Assembly (NCBI GenBank): GCA_009885545.1
Contig: VFKM01000093.1
Coordinates: forward strand, 1-40,085
Length of the DNA: 40,085 nt
Direction: 5' to 3'
From: Flavobacteriales bacterium
Lineage (GTDB): Bacteria; Bacteroidota; Bacteroidia; Flavobacteriales_D; Crocinitomicaceae
Shown here one piece after another: positions 17,320 through 25,454 of this stretch. The translations under genes were made by a program, and so were the position numbers. Position 1 is the stretch's first letter. The number at the start of each line of letters is the position of its first letter. The notes beneath the pieces are model-generated. The model made no database searches. It saw nothing but the letters and a program-made list of their open reading frames with translations, and had not been told where the DNA came from.

Positions 17320-18258
17320 ATGATTTCGATTCAACAAATGCAATACATTTTGGTATTGAGTGAACAAAAGCAATTTCAACGCGCGAGCGAACTTTGTTTT
17401 GTAACACAACCAACCTTGTCGATGCAAGTTAAAAAAGCGGAAGAGGATTTGGGTTACCCAATTTTTGAAAGGTCAAAAAATCCAATTGAAATGACTAGTT
17501 ACGGTATGAAATTAATTCCTTTAATCCGCGATATACTCAACGAAACTGGTAAAATAGAAGTGCTATCGAAAAAATTTAAAGGGATATATAAAGAGCAAGT
17601 GACAATAGGAATCATTCCAACAATTGCAAGTTATTTAGTTGCAGATATGTTTTCTATTTGGCAAGAAAAACTAAAAGGAATACAATTAATTATTCTTGAA
17701 CAAAAAACTGAAGAATTATTAGTTTCATTAGAACGGAAAGAATTGGATATGGCAATTCTAGCTGGTCCATATAATGAATCAAAAATGAGAACAATTCCTC
17801 TTTTTAAAGAAGAAATTTTGGCATTTTGTCCCAGTCTAAAGAACAAAACAATTGTATCGAATGACCTTCTTGATTTGCATCCTTGGTTGTTGAGTAAAGG
17901 AAATTGTTTGAGGACTCAAATGATACAATTTTGTGAAATAAAAGAGCATAATGAAACTGATTCTTGGAATTATGAAGGTGGAAATATAGAATTATTGATG
18001 AAAATGGTTGAGCTGAATGGCGGGTATACCCTAATTCCTAAAAATTATCACCTTACTGAGCAACAAAGGAAACAATTAAGATCAATCAAAACAAGGGATG
18101 AATCAGGTGAAGCAGTTCCAGCCAGAGAAATTATTGCTATTACACCAAATAGAACATTAAAATGGAATTCGTTAGATTCACTTATTCGTGAAATTCAAAT
18201 GAATTACAATAATGATAAAGAAGATTCAAAAATGACTGTGTTGAATTGGAATGGTTAG
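17320..18258 (+). CDS. oxyR: OxyR-type LysR-family peroxide regulator
   Basis: 312 residues. An N-terminal winged helix-turn-helix of LysR type (about 1-60, RASELCFVTQPTLSMQVKKAE) is followed by a periplasmic-binding-protein-like sensor domain. The segment GNCLRTQMIQFC places Cys196 and Cys205 nine residues apart, as with Cys199 and Cys208 of E. coli OxyR (CLRDQAMGFC). This is the peroxide-sensing disulfide pair, and it separates this protein from generic LysR proteins. Its neighbours dps (divergent) and peroxiredoxin are classic OxyR targets. The C-terminus has a basic/acidic tail after residue 290. Confidence 0.93.
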   Translation: MISIQQMQYILVLSEQKQFQRASELCFVTQPTLSMQVKKAEEDLGYPIFERSKNPIEMTSYGMKLIPLIRDILNETGKIEVLSKKFKGIYKEQVTIGIIPTIASYLVADMFSIWQEKLKGIQLIILEQKTEELLVSLERKELDMAILAGPYNESKMRTIPLFKEEILAFCPSLKNKTIVSNDLLDLHPWLLSKGNCLRTQMIQFCEIKEHNETDSWNYEGGNIELLMKMVELNGGYTLIPKNYHLTEQQRKQLRSIKTRDESGEAVPAREIIAITPNRTLKWNSLDSLIREIQMNYNNDKEDSKMTVLNWNG

Positions 18259-18264
18259 TAGTTT

Positions 18265-19482
18265 TTAAATGCCAAAATTGTTTTCCAAATGTGCAATAAT
18301 TTTCACTGAAGCTCCTGTGTTTTTTAGAACGATTGCTTCTGTCTTTTGAGAAAGATCATCAATATTTTGTTCAATTTTTTTAATTGTTTTATCGAATTCT
18401 GATGAATCACTCACGGTAAAACCAATTCCTGCGTGGATAAACATACTTGCTTCAGGAAAGCGTTTAAATTTAGGTCCAAAAATAACAGGTAGTCCAAAAA
18501 CTGCAGGTTCTAAGATGTTATGCAAACTTCCAGAAAATCCCCCGCCGATATAAGCAATCTTACCATATGAATATGCATTTGAGAGATTGCCTATTGTATT
18601 TAGAATTAATACCTGAGAATCAGAATGCAATGTGTCAGAATATCTTAGTGTCTTTCCAGTTAACTGTTGTTCAATCGATACAATATGCGCTTCATCAATA
18701 GTATGAGGCGCAAGAATGAATTTTTGAGTAGGATTATTTAAAATAAAGGGAATCAGTATTTCTTCATCTTTTGGCCATGTACTTCCTAATATTATTGCTT
18801 TTTCGCCCATTAAAAACGATTCGATTTTGTCATTTGAAACAAGCTGTTTTTTGTTATCAATAACACGATCAAAGCGGGTGTCTCCTGTGGTTTGAAAATT
18901 AGTAATTCCAATATCTGCTAGTAATAAGGAAGACCGCTCATTTTGTGTATAAAAAAAATCAATTTGTCTTAAAGTTTCTCTGAAAAATCCGCCGTACCAT
19001 TTGAAAAATCGATGATCATCTCTGAAAATGGCGCACAAGGAGAAAACTTGTGCATGTTGCTTTTTTGCTTCAAAAATATAGTTTGACCAAAATTCATACT
19101 TCACGAAGAAGGCTTTTTCAGGTTTGAAGTGGGTAATGAATCGCTTTGCGTTTGATGGACTATCTGTTGGCAAGTATACCGCTAAGTCAACATTATGTAT
19201 TCGTTTGTGATAATGTTCCATTCCGGAGGGAGAAAAGAAACTAACCAAAATAAACGTTGAAGGATATTTATCTTTCAAACTATTCATTACGGGTAAAGCC
19301 ATATCGAATTCACCTAGTGATGCGCAATGGAACCAAAAAACTTTTTTATCTGGAACAATTGGAAGATGCTTAAAATAATCTTTACGTCCTTTTACCCAAG
19401 ATTTGGCCTTTGGATTAAAGATTGCCGCAATATGAAGTGCTGCTTCATAACATTTAATGCCAATATTGTAGAGAATGTGCAT
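18265..19482 (-). CDS. waaA: 3-deoxy-D-manno-octulosonic acid (Kdo) transferase
   Basis: The enzyme adds Kdo to lipid A precursor at the cytoplasmic face of the inner membrane (GT30). The N-terminus has a short hydrophobic anchor. The signature HCASLGEFDMALPVM, with the catalytic Glu of GEF, is present at about residues 52-64. Further family phrases are VKYEFWSNY, TGDTRFDRV, LGSTWPKDE and YIGGGFSGSLHNILEPA. The start is ATG 19482, which overlaps the upstream stop as TGATG; a TTG lies just before it. About 405 residues is normal for the family. Its stop is 6 bp from the convergent oxyR stop. Confidence 0.95.
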   Translation of the reverse strand: MHILYNIGIKCYEAALHIAAIFNPKAKSWVKGRKDYFKHLPIVPDKKVFWFHCASLGEFDMALPVMNSLKDKYPSTFILVSFFSPSGMEHYHKRIHNVDLAVYLPTDSPSNAKRFITHFKPEKAFFVKYEFWSNYIFEAKKQHAQVFSLCAIFRDDHRFFKWYGGFFRETLRQIDFFYTQNERSSLLLADIGITNFQTTGDTRFDRVIDNKKQLVSNDKIESFLMGEKAIILGSTWPKDEEILIPFILNNPTQKFILAPHTIDEAHIVSIEQQLTGKTLRYSDTLHSDSQVLILNTIGNLSNAYSYGKIAYIGGGFSGSLHNILEPAVFGLPVIFGPKFKRFPEASMFIHAGIGFTVSDSSEFDKTIKKIEQNIDDLSQKTEAIVLKNTGASVKIIAHLENNFGI

Positions 19483-20240
19483 CAATCGAAATAATAATCT
19501 TTCGGCAGTCGCTTGTAGAAAGGAATAAACCAGCCAATTTTAAAACCATATTGTACATCAAGTTTTGTAGCAGTTGAAACTGGAACATCTGGTTGGTCAA
19601 AGTTAATTGTTCGTTGGTTTTTGGTAAGACCTTGTTGAAAATAAAAACCGCCATAAAAATTAAAATATCCGCCATTTGACATAAACGAATACCCTACAAA
19701 CTCGTGAAAATTTGGGCCAATGGTTAAACGATCATATCCTTTTTTATAATCCAACTCTAATACTGGCACAACCTGGTCTTGTGTTTCTACTCGAATTTTA
19801 TGAAGTAAATAACCCATACCAACATGAACAAAAATTCCCGAGTTATTGTTAGGACTCAATACTGGAAAGACTTTGCCTATAGCAACATTTGCATTGAATC
19901 CACGGGCAAAAACAAGAACCTTGGCAATATCACCATTGATATCTGTTATATTTCCATAGGAATCAACTAAATGATCAAAAAGACCAGTTATTCGAACTTG
20001 ATTTCCAAACATAAAATTTGCATCTACTCCTAAAAACCAATTTTTGTTAGTTTTATATCCAGCCAAAAATCCAACATGACTCATATAGCCATAATTCTCA
20101 GCAAGATCAGCTGCAGTCCAATTACCTCCATAATGTACTCCAATCCAAGGGGTGCCGATGATAGAATCTTTTACATTTCTTTGTGCGTTAGACACAAGGT
20201 GAATGATTGAAAAACTAAGAAAAATAATCCATTTATTCAT
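19482..20240 (-). CDS. Probable outer-membrane beta-barrel protein
   Basis: 252 residues with a signal peptide (about 1-19, ending SNAQ). The mature protein alternates polar and aromatic/glycine residues (GVHYGGNWTAADL, HVGFLAGYKTNKNWFLGVDANFMFGNQV, GYFNFYGGFYFQQGL), a pattern of short membrane strands. It ends GFKIGWFIPFYKRL. I recognise no specific family. Its stop overlaps the waaA start by a base, so the two are co-transcribed. A role in outer-membrane or LPS biology is suggested by position only. Confidence 0.72.
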   Translation of the reverse strand: MNKWIIFLSFSIIHLVSNAQRNVKDSIIGTPWIGVHYGGNWTAADLAENYGYMSHVGFLAGYKTNKNWFLGVDANFMFGNQVRITGLFDHLVDSYGNITDINGDIAKVLVFARGFNANVAIGKVFPVLSPNNNSGIFVHVGMGYLLHKIRVETQDQVVPVLELDYKKGYDRLTIGPNFHEFVGYSFMSNGGYFNFYGGFYFQQGLTKNQRTINFDQPDVPVSTATKLDVQYGFKIGWFIPFYKRLPKDYYFD

Positions 20241-20290
20241 ACGCCAAATTTAAACGCAATTTATGGGATTTATTGTGAAAAGTGAAAAAA

Positions 20291-20505
20291 CCTTGTTCTC
20301 GATGCGTGTCGAAACAAGCAAAGCTTGAATTCGACACTTACTCGAACAGACGGTTTTAGGTTAAAAAAGCAAAGCTTGAATTCGACACTTACTCGAACTG
20401 ACGGTTTGGTAATTATAAATCCCACCGTCAGTTCGAGTGTCCGCTTTGTTCTCGGTTCATGCAGAGCCTTACTCGAACTCACAGCGGAACCTATCGAGAA
20501 CAAGG
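20291..20505. repeat. Composite palindromic intergenic repeat, copy 1
   Basis: The 380-bp gap 20241-20620 holds no convincing gene. It is bounded by perfect 12-bp inverted ends: CCTTGTTCTCGA (20291-20302) and TCGAGAACAAGG (20494-20505). Inside are two direct repeats of 41 bp (20316-20356 and 20367-20407) with one mismatch. The second ends in a 15-bp arm (20391-20405) that pairs perfectly with 20424-20438 across an 18-base loop. A related half-copy (ATCAAGAACAAGGTG) follows near 20530. The termini and the internal CCGTCAGTTCGAGT are shared with 25502-25667, so this is a dispersed REP/BIME-like family. Short frames through it are artefacts of the repeat. Confidence 0.85.
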
Positions 20506-20576
20506 TGCACTCGAATTAACAGAGGAATTATCAAGAACAAGGTGATACACGAACTAATCGTTAAAATTCAACAAAA

Positions 20577-20604
20577 CAAAAAAAGACGAACAATGTCCGC
20601 CTTT
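20577..20604 (-). terminator. Rho-independent terminator of wza-wzc
   Basis: On the minus strand AGGCGGAC, a three-base loop and GTTCGTCT (20584-20602, two G-T pairs) precede a run of seven T residues. It lies about 20 bp after the wzc stop. The 3' arm and T tract share 19 bases with the terminator at 25455-25481. Confidence 0.8.
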
Positions 20605-20620
20605 TAACAATTGTCAATTA

Positions 20621-23011
20621 TCAATTTTTTTTAAATCGCGAGAAAAATCCTTTCTTCTTTGGTTTATCAGTACCGTAGCCATAACCATATCCATACCCAT
20701 ATCCGTACCCATAGCCATAGGCTTTCCCTTTCAGGTCGGTACCGTTAATAAGAACAGCCATGTTTCCTAGTTTTTTGTCTTTGTATAGACTTACAGGTAT
20801 GCTCAACATGCGTTTATCCATAAGATTGGCGCGTACAACATACAAAACTAGATCAGCCATAGGGCTTGTATACAATGTGTCTGCTACTAATCCAACTGGT
20901 GCCGTATCTACAACAATGTATTCAAAGTCATTTTTCAATTGATCGAACAATTCTGTCAAACGATCACGCATCAATAATTCAGATGGATTGGGTGGAATGT
21001 CTCCTGAAAGAATATAAGATAAATGTTCATTGACTTTGTCTTTAATAAGCATATCGTTTATCGTCAAGTCGTGTTTAACAATATAATTTGAAACACCCGG
21101 ACGCATTTCCAACTGAGCATATTGATCAATCTTGGGCTTGCGCAAATCCAAACCAACCATTACCGTCTTTTTCCCAGAATTGGCAATTGTGTGCGCTAGA
21201 TTCAGCGAAGTAAACGTTTTACCTTCACCAGCTATTGTCGACGTGACAAAGATAACCTTACCACCTAATTTTTCATGATCCAATAGGAAGTTAATGTTCG
21301 TTCGAATTAATCGGAAGGCCTCCGAGATTCCTGATTTAGCGTGTTTTGTAGCGATGATGTCTCCTTTTTCTTCGTTCTTTGGGATTTCACCGATAGTTGG
21401 TAAATTGAATTTCTCAATATCCTTCAAACCATGAACTTTGTTGTCTAGCATGTCGCGAACATAGATAAATCCTGCTGGAAGGATTAATCCTAACAAAAAG
21501 GCTCCAAGGTAAATAATCTTTTTCTTAGGAGAAACAGGCTCACCATTTGAATAGGCATAGTCTACAACTTTTGTGTTTCCAACTGTTGCTGCCAAAGTAA
21601 TTTCATTCTCCTCACGTTTCTGTAAAAGATACAAATACAACGTTTCTTTAATTTGTTGCTGACGCAAAATATCACGGTATTCGCGCTCAAATTGCGGAAT
21701 CGACGAGATTTTTGATTGGTACAAGTTCTCTTGCGCTTTTAATTTCTTTAATTGCAACTGTAGAGCAGAACTACTGTTCTTCAAACTGGCTGAAATACTT
21801 GATTTCAATCCTGCTAATTGGCCTTCAATCTTTTGAACAGCTGGATTTTTTTCACTCGAATTTTGCAACAATCGGTTGCGATCAAGAACCAGCAGGTTAT
21901 ATTGGTTGATCATTTCAGCAATCGATTGATCTTCAAATCCAAGGTTGGATGGTAACAAATCTGAATACCCTTGGTGTTGTTGAATGTATGAATTCATGAA
22001 TTCAGCCAAACTCAGTTGAATAGTCGTTTCAGTAATTGCTTGGTCCGTAACACCTTCTTTTTGCAAATAGCTTGCAGCATCAGTTGTAACATCAACTAAG
22101 TTGTATTTGCTTTTGTATTGTTGTCCTTCGTCTTCTACTGTAGACAATTCAGCAGCAATGAACTTCATACGCTCATTGATAAATGCACTTGTGTTACTCG
22201 CTACTTCGTTCTTGTCTTCAATGGCATCGACCTTGTGTTGTGCGATCAATTCATTGATGATATCGTTGTTCTTATCGATGTTCGGCCCTTTGATACCGAT
22301 GTTCAGCACCATCGCCTCTTTACTGGCACTTTCTACAGTGATTGCCTTCTGCAAGCCGGTTACAACGTCATCTAATGGAGATATGCGCAACAATAAACTT
22401 CTGTTGAACCAATCTTCTTTGAGATCAGCAGTTTTATTGATAATGATTCGTCCGATTGGTGATTTTATGATGGCACCAAATGGGAATTTTCCCAAGGAAT
22501 TCTCATCATAAACGGATAATTGAAATTCATTGGCATTCAAGAATGCAACTTCGAAGGCACCTTTCCTTTTGTAGAATAAACTATCGCTACCAACCACCTC
22601 AAAGGAAATTGGTGCTTTATCGTATACCTCACCGCGGATCAAACCACTCTTATCACCAATCAGTTCCAAGGAGTAATTCAATTTTAATTTCTTGGCAACA
22701 CCTTCCAATAATGTACGTGAACGGTAAATCTCAATCTCATTTTCCAGGTTCGCACTTCCGCCCATCAACCCAAGATCTTTGAACATATCCAATCCTTGAA
22801 TTGCGCCACCTTTTTTGTCATCTTTGATCAAGACAGATGCTTTGGATTCATAAACTGGAATGCTGTACCGCAAATAGACCCATGCAATGCTTATTGCTAA
22901 AACGCCCCCAATGGCAAACCAGAACCAATGACGCAGGTATTTTTCAAGAATATCGCGCAGATTGATCGTTTCTTCTTCAGTTTCCTGATTGAACGTATTG
23001 TTTTGAGACAT
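20621..23011 (-). CDS. wzc: Polysaccharide co-polymerase / tyrosine autokinase (Wzc-like)
   Basis: 796 residues. The N-terminal Wzz domain starts with a membrane helix (about 30-49). A periplasmic part (50-495) has helical, coiled-coil-prone segments. A second helix (about 499-519) leads to a cytoplasmic BY-kinase domain. Walker A is STIAGEGKT (591-599), Walker A' is VGLDLRKPK (619-627) and Walker B is YIVVDTAP (698-705). The tail 765-780 is eight Tyr-Gly dipeptides in a row, then a basic end KKKGFFSRFKKN. Cycles of tyrosine phosphorylation in the tail control polymer length and export through Wza. The gene begins 1 bp after wza. GC content looks higher than in the glycosyltransferase genes to the right. 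Confidence 0.96.
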   Translation of the reverse strand: MSQNNTFNQETEEETINLRDILEKYLRHWFWFAIGGVLAISIAWVYLRYSIPVYESKASVLIKDDKKGGAIQGLDMFKDLGLMGGSANLENEIEIYRSRTLLEGVAKKLKLNYSLELIGDKSGLIRGEVYDKAPISFEVVGSDSLFYKRKGAFEVAFLNANEFQLSVYDENSLGKFPFGAIIKSPIGRIIINKTADLKEDWFNRSLLLRISPLDDVVTGLQKAITVESASKEAMVLNIGIKGPNIDKNNDIINELIAQHKVDAIEDKNEVASNTSAFINERMKFIAAELSTVEDEGQQYKSKYNLVDVTTDAASYLQKEGVTDQAITETTIQLSLAEFMNSYIQQHQGYSDLLPSNLGFEDQSIAEMINQYNLLVLDRNRLLQNSSEKNPAVQKIEGQLAGLKSSISASLKNSSSALQLQLKKLKAQENLYQSKISSIPQFEREYRDILRQQQIKETLYLYLLQKREENEITLAATVGNTKVVDYAYSNGEPVSPKKKIIYLGAFLLGLILPAGFIYVRDMLDNKVHGLKDIEKFNLPTIGEIPKNEEKGDIIATKHAKSGISEAFRLIRTNINFLLDHEKLGGKVIFVTSTIAGEGKTFTSLNLAHTIANSGKKTVMVGLDLRKPKIDQYAQLEMRPGVSNYIVKHDLTINDMLIKDKVNEHLSYILSGDIPPNPSELLMRDRLTELFDQLKNDFEYIVVDTAPVGLVADTLYTSPMADLVLYVVRANLMDKRMLSIPVSLYKDKKLGNMAVLINGTDLKGKAYGYGYGYGYGYGYGYGTDKPKKKGFFSRFKKN

Positions 23012-23012
23012 C

Positions 23013-23792
23013 TTAACGGATAATTAAACTAACGGTCGTAATTACGATCGATGTGAGTGAAATAAATATTGGTCCGGTAGTTCTCCAAAGCGTTGATTCG
23101 GAGCGAGCCGTTTTATTAGGCTCAACGTATACCACATCATTTTGTGCTAAATAGTAAACCGGAGAAGTGAAGAGATCTTTCGATGTCAAATCAATGCGAT
23201 ATTCTGTTTTCTTGCCATTGTCATCTCTGATCACCAAAACATTTTTGCGAGTACCTGTCAATTTCAGGTCACCAGCTAATCCGAGTGCCTCCAATAAAGT
23301 GATGCGCTCATTTGGAATTTTATAGGTGCCTGGACTTTTCACATCACCCAAGACTGTTACTTTATAGTTTTGGATCTGAATCTGCACAACTGGATTTGAC
23401 ACATATTCCTTTAATTTGGTTTCCAGTAATTGAATAGCTTCCATACGGTTCAATCCGACAACTTTCATGCGGCCAATGACTGGCAATGCGATTTCTCCAT
23501 TTGAATCAATCAGGTAACCATTCAAGGCTGGATTCCCCATGGTATAGCCGCTATTGATGTTCTGTGGAGTTAAGGCAGTTGGAAGATTGAAAGGGATTAC
23601 CGCTTCTGGATCATCGCCTGAAACAAGAATAGACAGCAGGTCATCTGTTTTTAAGATAGGCGTGTAATTGCCTTGTACTGCCGAACTATCACTTCCTGAT
23701 TGTTGAAAATACACAAGATGTTCACGTGTTTTACATGAACTTAAGTGAAGAATTGAAAGGAAGATGATTAAAGTTAAAAATGGTTTTAGCAT
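23013..23792 (-). CDS. wza: Outer-membrane polysaccharide export lipoprotein (Wza-like)
   Basis: 259 residues. A lipoprotein signal ends in the lipobox LSSC with Cys20, so the mature protein is lipid-anchored. The polysaccharide-export (Poly_export) domain begins around residue 45 (DDLLSILVSGDD) and includes GEIALPVIGRMKVVGLNRMEA. A SLBB-type segment follows (VTVLGDVKSPGTYKIPNERITLLEALGLAGDL). A C-terminal hydrophobic segment closes the protein (about 239-258). It should form the outer-membrane channel with the Wzc protein encoded 1 bp downstream. Confidence 0.93.
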   Translation of the reverse strand: MLKPFLTLIIFLSILHLSSCKTREHLVYFQQSGSDSSAVQGNYTPILKTDDLLSILVSGDDPEAVIPFNLPTALTPQNINSGYTMGNPALNGYLIDSNGEIALPVIGRMKVVGLNRMEAIQLLETKLKEYVSNPVVQIQIQNYKVTVLGDVKSPGTYKIPNERITLLEALGLAGDLKLTGTRKNVLVIRDDNGKKTEYRIDLTSKDLFTSPVYYLAQNDVVYVEPNKTARSESTLWRTTGPIFISLTSIVITTVSLIIR

Positions 23793-23895
23793 GTAATGTT
23801 GTAAACGTAAGTGCCGTAAAAATAGAAATTTGTACGAAGACTTTGTTAAAAAGTTCCATAAAAGTGTTCTTGTTTGTGTTTATTGTGGGGATGGA

Positions 23896-23980
23896 TTGAT
23901 CCCCCTCTATAAATAAATTGATAATACAAAGAATAGATTGGTTGGTGTTTCCCCCGCTGGAGGGGGATAAAGGGGGAGGA
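23896..23980. repeat. G/C-run palindromic intergenic sequence
   Basis: In an AT-rich gap upstream of wza there are ATCCCCCTCTAT (about 23899-23910), then CCCCC-GCTGGA-GGGGG (23952-23967) and a further GGGGG (23973-23977). The C and G runs can form alternative hairpins. Sequences of this type (TCCCCC...GGAGGGGG...GGGGGAGG) occur as dispersed intergenic repeats in Bacteroidetes. A short open frame across it overlaps wza and is not credible. Confidence 0.5.
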
Positions 23981-24015
23981 CCTTTCATGATCACCCTTTC
24001 AGCGAAAGAAAAGAC

Positions 24016-24045
24016 AAAAAAATCCCCTGTCTTTCAACAGAGGAT
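24016..24045 (-). terminator. Rho-independent terminator of the 240-aa gene
   Basis: On the minus strand ATCCTCTG and CAGGGGAT (24038-24045 and 24022-24029, one G-T pair) form a stem with an eight-base loop, followed by a T tract (complement of 24016-24022). It separates this gene from wza. Confidence 0.82.
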
Positions 24046-24071
24046 CTCATTGTGTTGCCGATACCATCATA

Positions 24072-24794
24072 TTAATAAGCGTTTGGATTAGTTTGCGTTC
24101 CGTTTCCCGATGTTCCTGAGCTTCCGACACTCAATACCATGCGTGAGTCAAAGTATTTACGGTGAAACTCTTCACTTTCCGGTCGTAGGATCGTAACCAT
24201 TTTATCCAAACCGTTCTTTAGCAGCGCGTCGATGTCGTTAGTTAACTCTACAATCTTAGCGCTTGAATCTTTGCGGTTAACGATAGCTTTGCGCGGAGAC
24301 AAGATCGTTACTGCTAATTGATCCCGGTGATTAACGAAACTTGCAAAGATTAACGGAGTAATTCCAAATTCAACAATTTCTGCTTCGTACAATTGTGCTT
24401 GAATCAAAATACGATCTAATAGGATCAATGTATCAGCATGCGAACTGTAGGTCAACTTCCCTTCTGAAATGTTCATCAGTGCGATCAACTGCAGATCCTT
24501 TTTTTCTGCGCCATACGCTGTTAAAGCTGCAGCCACTCGAATTGCAAGTTTTGCTGTTTCCTTTTGGAACTCATCACGTGTTTCGCGCACGCTGATCGTG
24601 TATGATCGCTGTTTCTCTGCCTGGATCTTCAAGGCTTCGAATTTTGCGTTGAACGTGTCGAAGCTGCTGACAAACTTCGGCGTATTCTCCCACACAGGGT
24701 GGTATTCGTGTATAATGTCCTGTACCATCTGATACATGGACATTTTCTGTTTGTTTATTTTTTTCATGACTTTTAAATTAAAGCTCCGTTTCAT
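24072..24794 (-). CDS. Hypothetical helical protein (240 aa)
   Basis: I do not recognise the family by name. It has no signal peptide or membrane helix. The body is predicted helical and charged (FNAKFEALKIQAEKQRSYT, then FQKETAKLAIRVAAALTAYGAEKKDL). A second half follows (TPLIFASFVNHRDQLAVTILSPRKAIVNRK) and a flexible Gly/Ser/Thr/Asn tail. ATG 24794 is preceded by GGAGGAGA, an unusually strong purine-rich site for this phylum. ATG 24767 (MKKINKQ) and ATG 24743 are alternatives. It is a single-gene unit with its own terminator and lies beside a decayed repeat gene and a dispersed repeat, so it belongs to an accessory island. Confidence 0.7.
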   Translation of the reverse strand: MKRSFNLKVMKKINKQKMSMYQMVQDIIHEYHPVWENTPKFVSSFDTFNAKFEALKIQAEKQRSYTISVRETRDEFQKETAKLAIRVAAALTAYGAEKKDLQLIALMNISEGKLTYSSHADTLILLDRILIQAQLYEAEIVEFGITPLIFASFVNHRDQLAVTILSPRKAIVNRKDSSAKIVELTNDIDALLKNGLDKMVTILRPESEEFHRKYFDSRMVLSVGSSGTSGNGTQTNPNAY

Positions 24795-24982
24795 TCTCCT
24801 CCATTCTTGCTTTGAAATTCTAACGCTCTTTCTCTCTCACAGCTACTTCGCCGGCTCTTTATTGGTAACGTAGATTCTTCGCATCTCCTCGTGTTGTTCG
24901 ATTCGGATGTTATACAATTTTTGCTTTTGAAAAATTCGTGCCAAATCATTTCTAATTGAACAAAACCTCTGTTAAAAATTCG

Positions 24983-25285
24983 TTAACACCTCTGAAAGCG
25001 CATATTTAAAGAGGTTTTATTTTTTTTTAAGTGTCCCAAAATGTTTTCCAAGTATCCCAAAGAGTTTTCCATGTCATTCCACGAACTGTTCGAGTGTGTC
25101 CAAGACTCGTTCAATTAGTTCCAAGGTTCTTCCGCGTGTGACAAAAACTCATTCGCATGAGTCCAAAAGTAATCCAGGTGGTTCCACGCGTCGTTTGGGC
25201 GTGTCAAAGGCATATGCGATTGGTTCCAGGGGATAATACGATTCATGCAGCAAGAGGTTCGTCCATACCAAGGGTGCTTCCACAT
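24983..25285 (-). pseudogene. Broken gene encoding ten heptad repeats (W-N/T-H-x-N/E-E/N-x)
   Basis: Ten units of exactly 21 bp run from 25228 down to 25019 with no insertion or deletion, all in one minus-strand frame. Unit starts are W,L,W,W,L,W,W,W,L,L. Position 2 is N/T/S/G, position 3 mostly H (or a near codon), and positions 5-6 rich in N, E and D. Examples are WNHLDYF, WTHANEF, WTHSNSS, WNDMENS, LGYLENI. An in-frame TAA at 25115-25117, where other units have CAC or TAC, stops the frame after 56 codons from ATG 25285. Beyond it the same frame continues to TAA 24983-24985. The repeat is therefore clearly coding in origin and now has one nonsense change, unless a shorter peptide is used. 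Similar short Trp/His/Asn repeats are known from uncharacterised Bacteroidetes proteins. Confidence 0.6.
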
Positions 25286-25380
25286 GATGCGGCGATGGGG
25301 TCGATTTGCTTGTGGGTGAGTTCGACGTATTCACGGGATATTTTTTTTTTGTCGGCGGAAGAAACGAGTGAATCGTACAT
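25243..25380 (-). other. Possible small ORF or 5' part of the heptad gene (45 codons)
   Basis: ATG 25380 opens a 45-codon frame (starting MYDSLVSSADKKKISREYV) with natural-looking composition. It contains a run of ten A residues (25341-25350), a slippage-prone site. Its stop TGA overlaps an ATG as ATGA in the heptad frame. It may be the original N-terminus of the heptad gene, separated by a frameshift, or a coupled leader. The rest of the 892-bp gap 24795-25686 shows a 34-codon frame without an ATG start ending at 24843 (LARIFQKQKLYNIR...), two terminator/repeat elements described separately, and nothing else I can name. Confidence 0.3.
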
Positions 25381-25454
25381 GGTGAAGCAAAGCAGATTCA
25401 ATTATTTCTAGTGTGTATTTTGTATTTATCGAGAGGTAATGCTTCTCCCTAAAA

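Noticed and set aside
20316-20407. Possible CRISPR array
   Set aside because: Only two repeat copies with a 10-bp gap, no array of spacers and no cas genes nearby.
20270-20519. Frames of 77 and 64 codons on both strands
   Set aside because: They are produced by translating the direct and inverted repeats; the repeated amino-acid blocks follow the DNA repeat.
22101-22511. 136-codon plus-strand frame
   Set aside because: Antisense to the Wzc-like kinase, with atypical composition and no start signal.
23731-23994. 87-codon minus-strand frame upstream of and overlapping wza
   Set aside because: It reads through the G/C-run palindromic sequence and overlaps the wza signal peptide in another frame; composition is not protein-like.
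25157-25411. 84-codon plus-strand frame
   Set aside because: It is antisense to the exact heptad-coding frame, which has the coding periodicity; the plus frame shows none.
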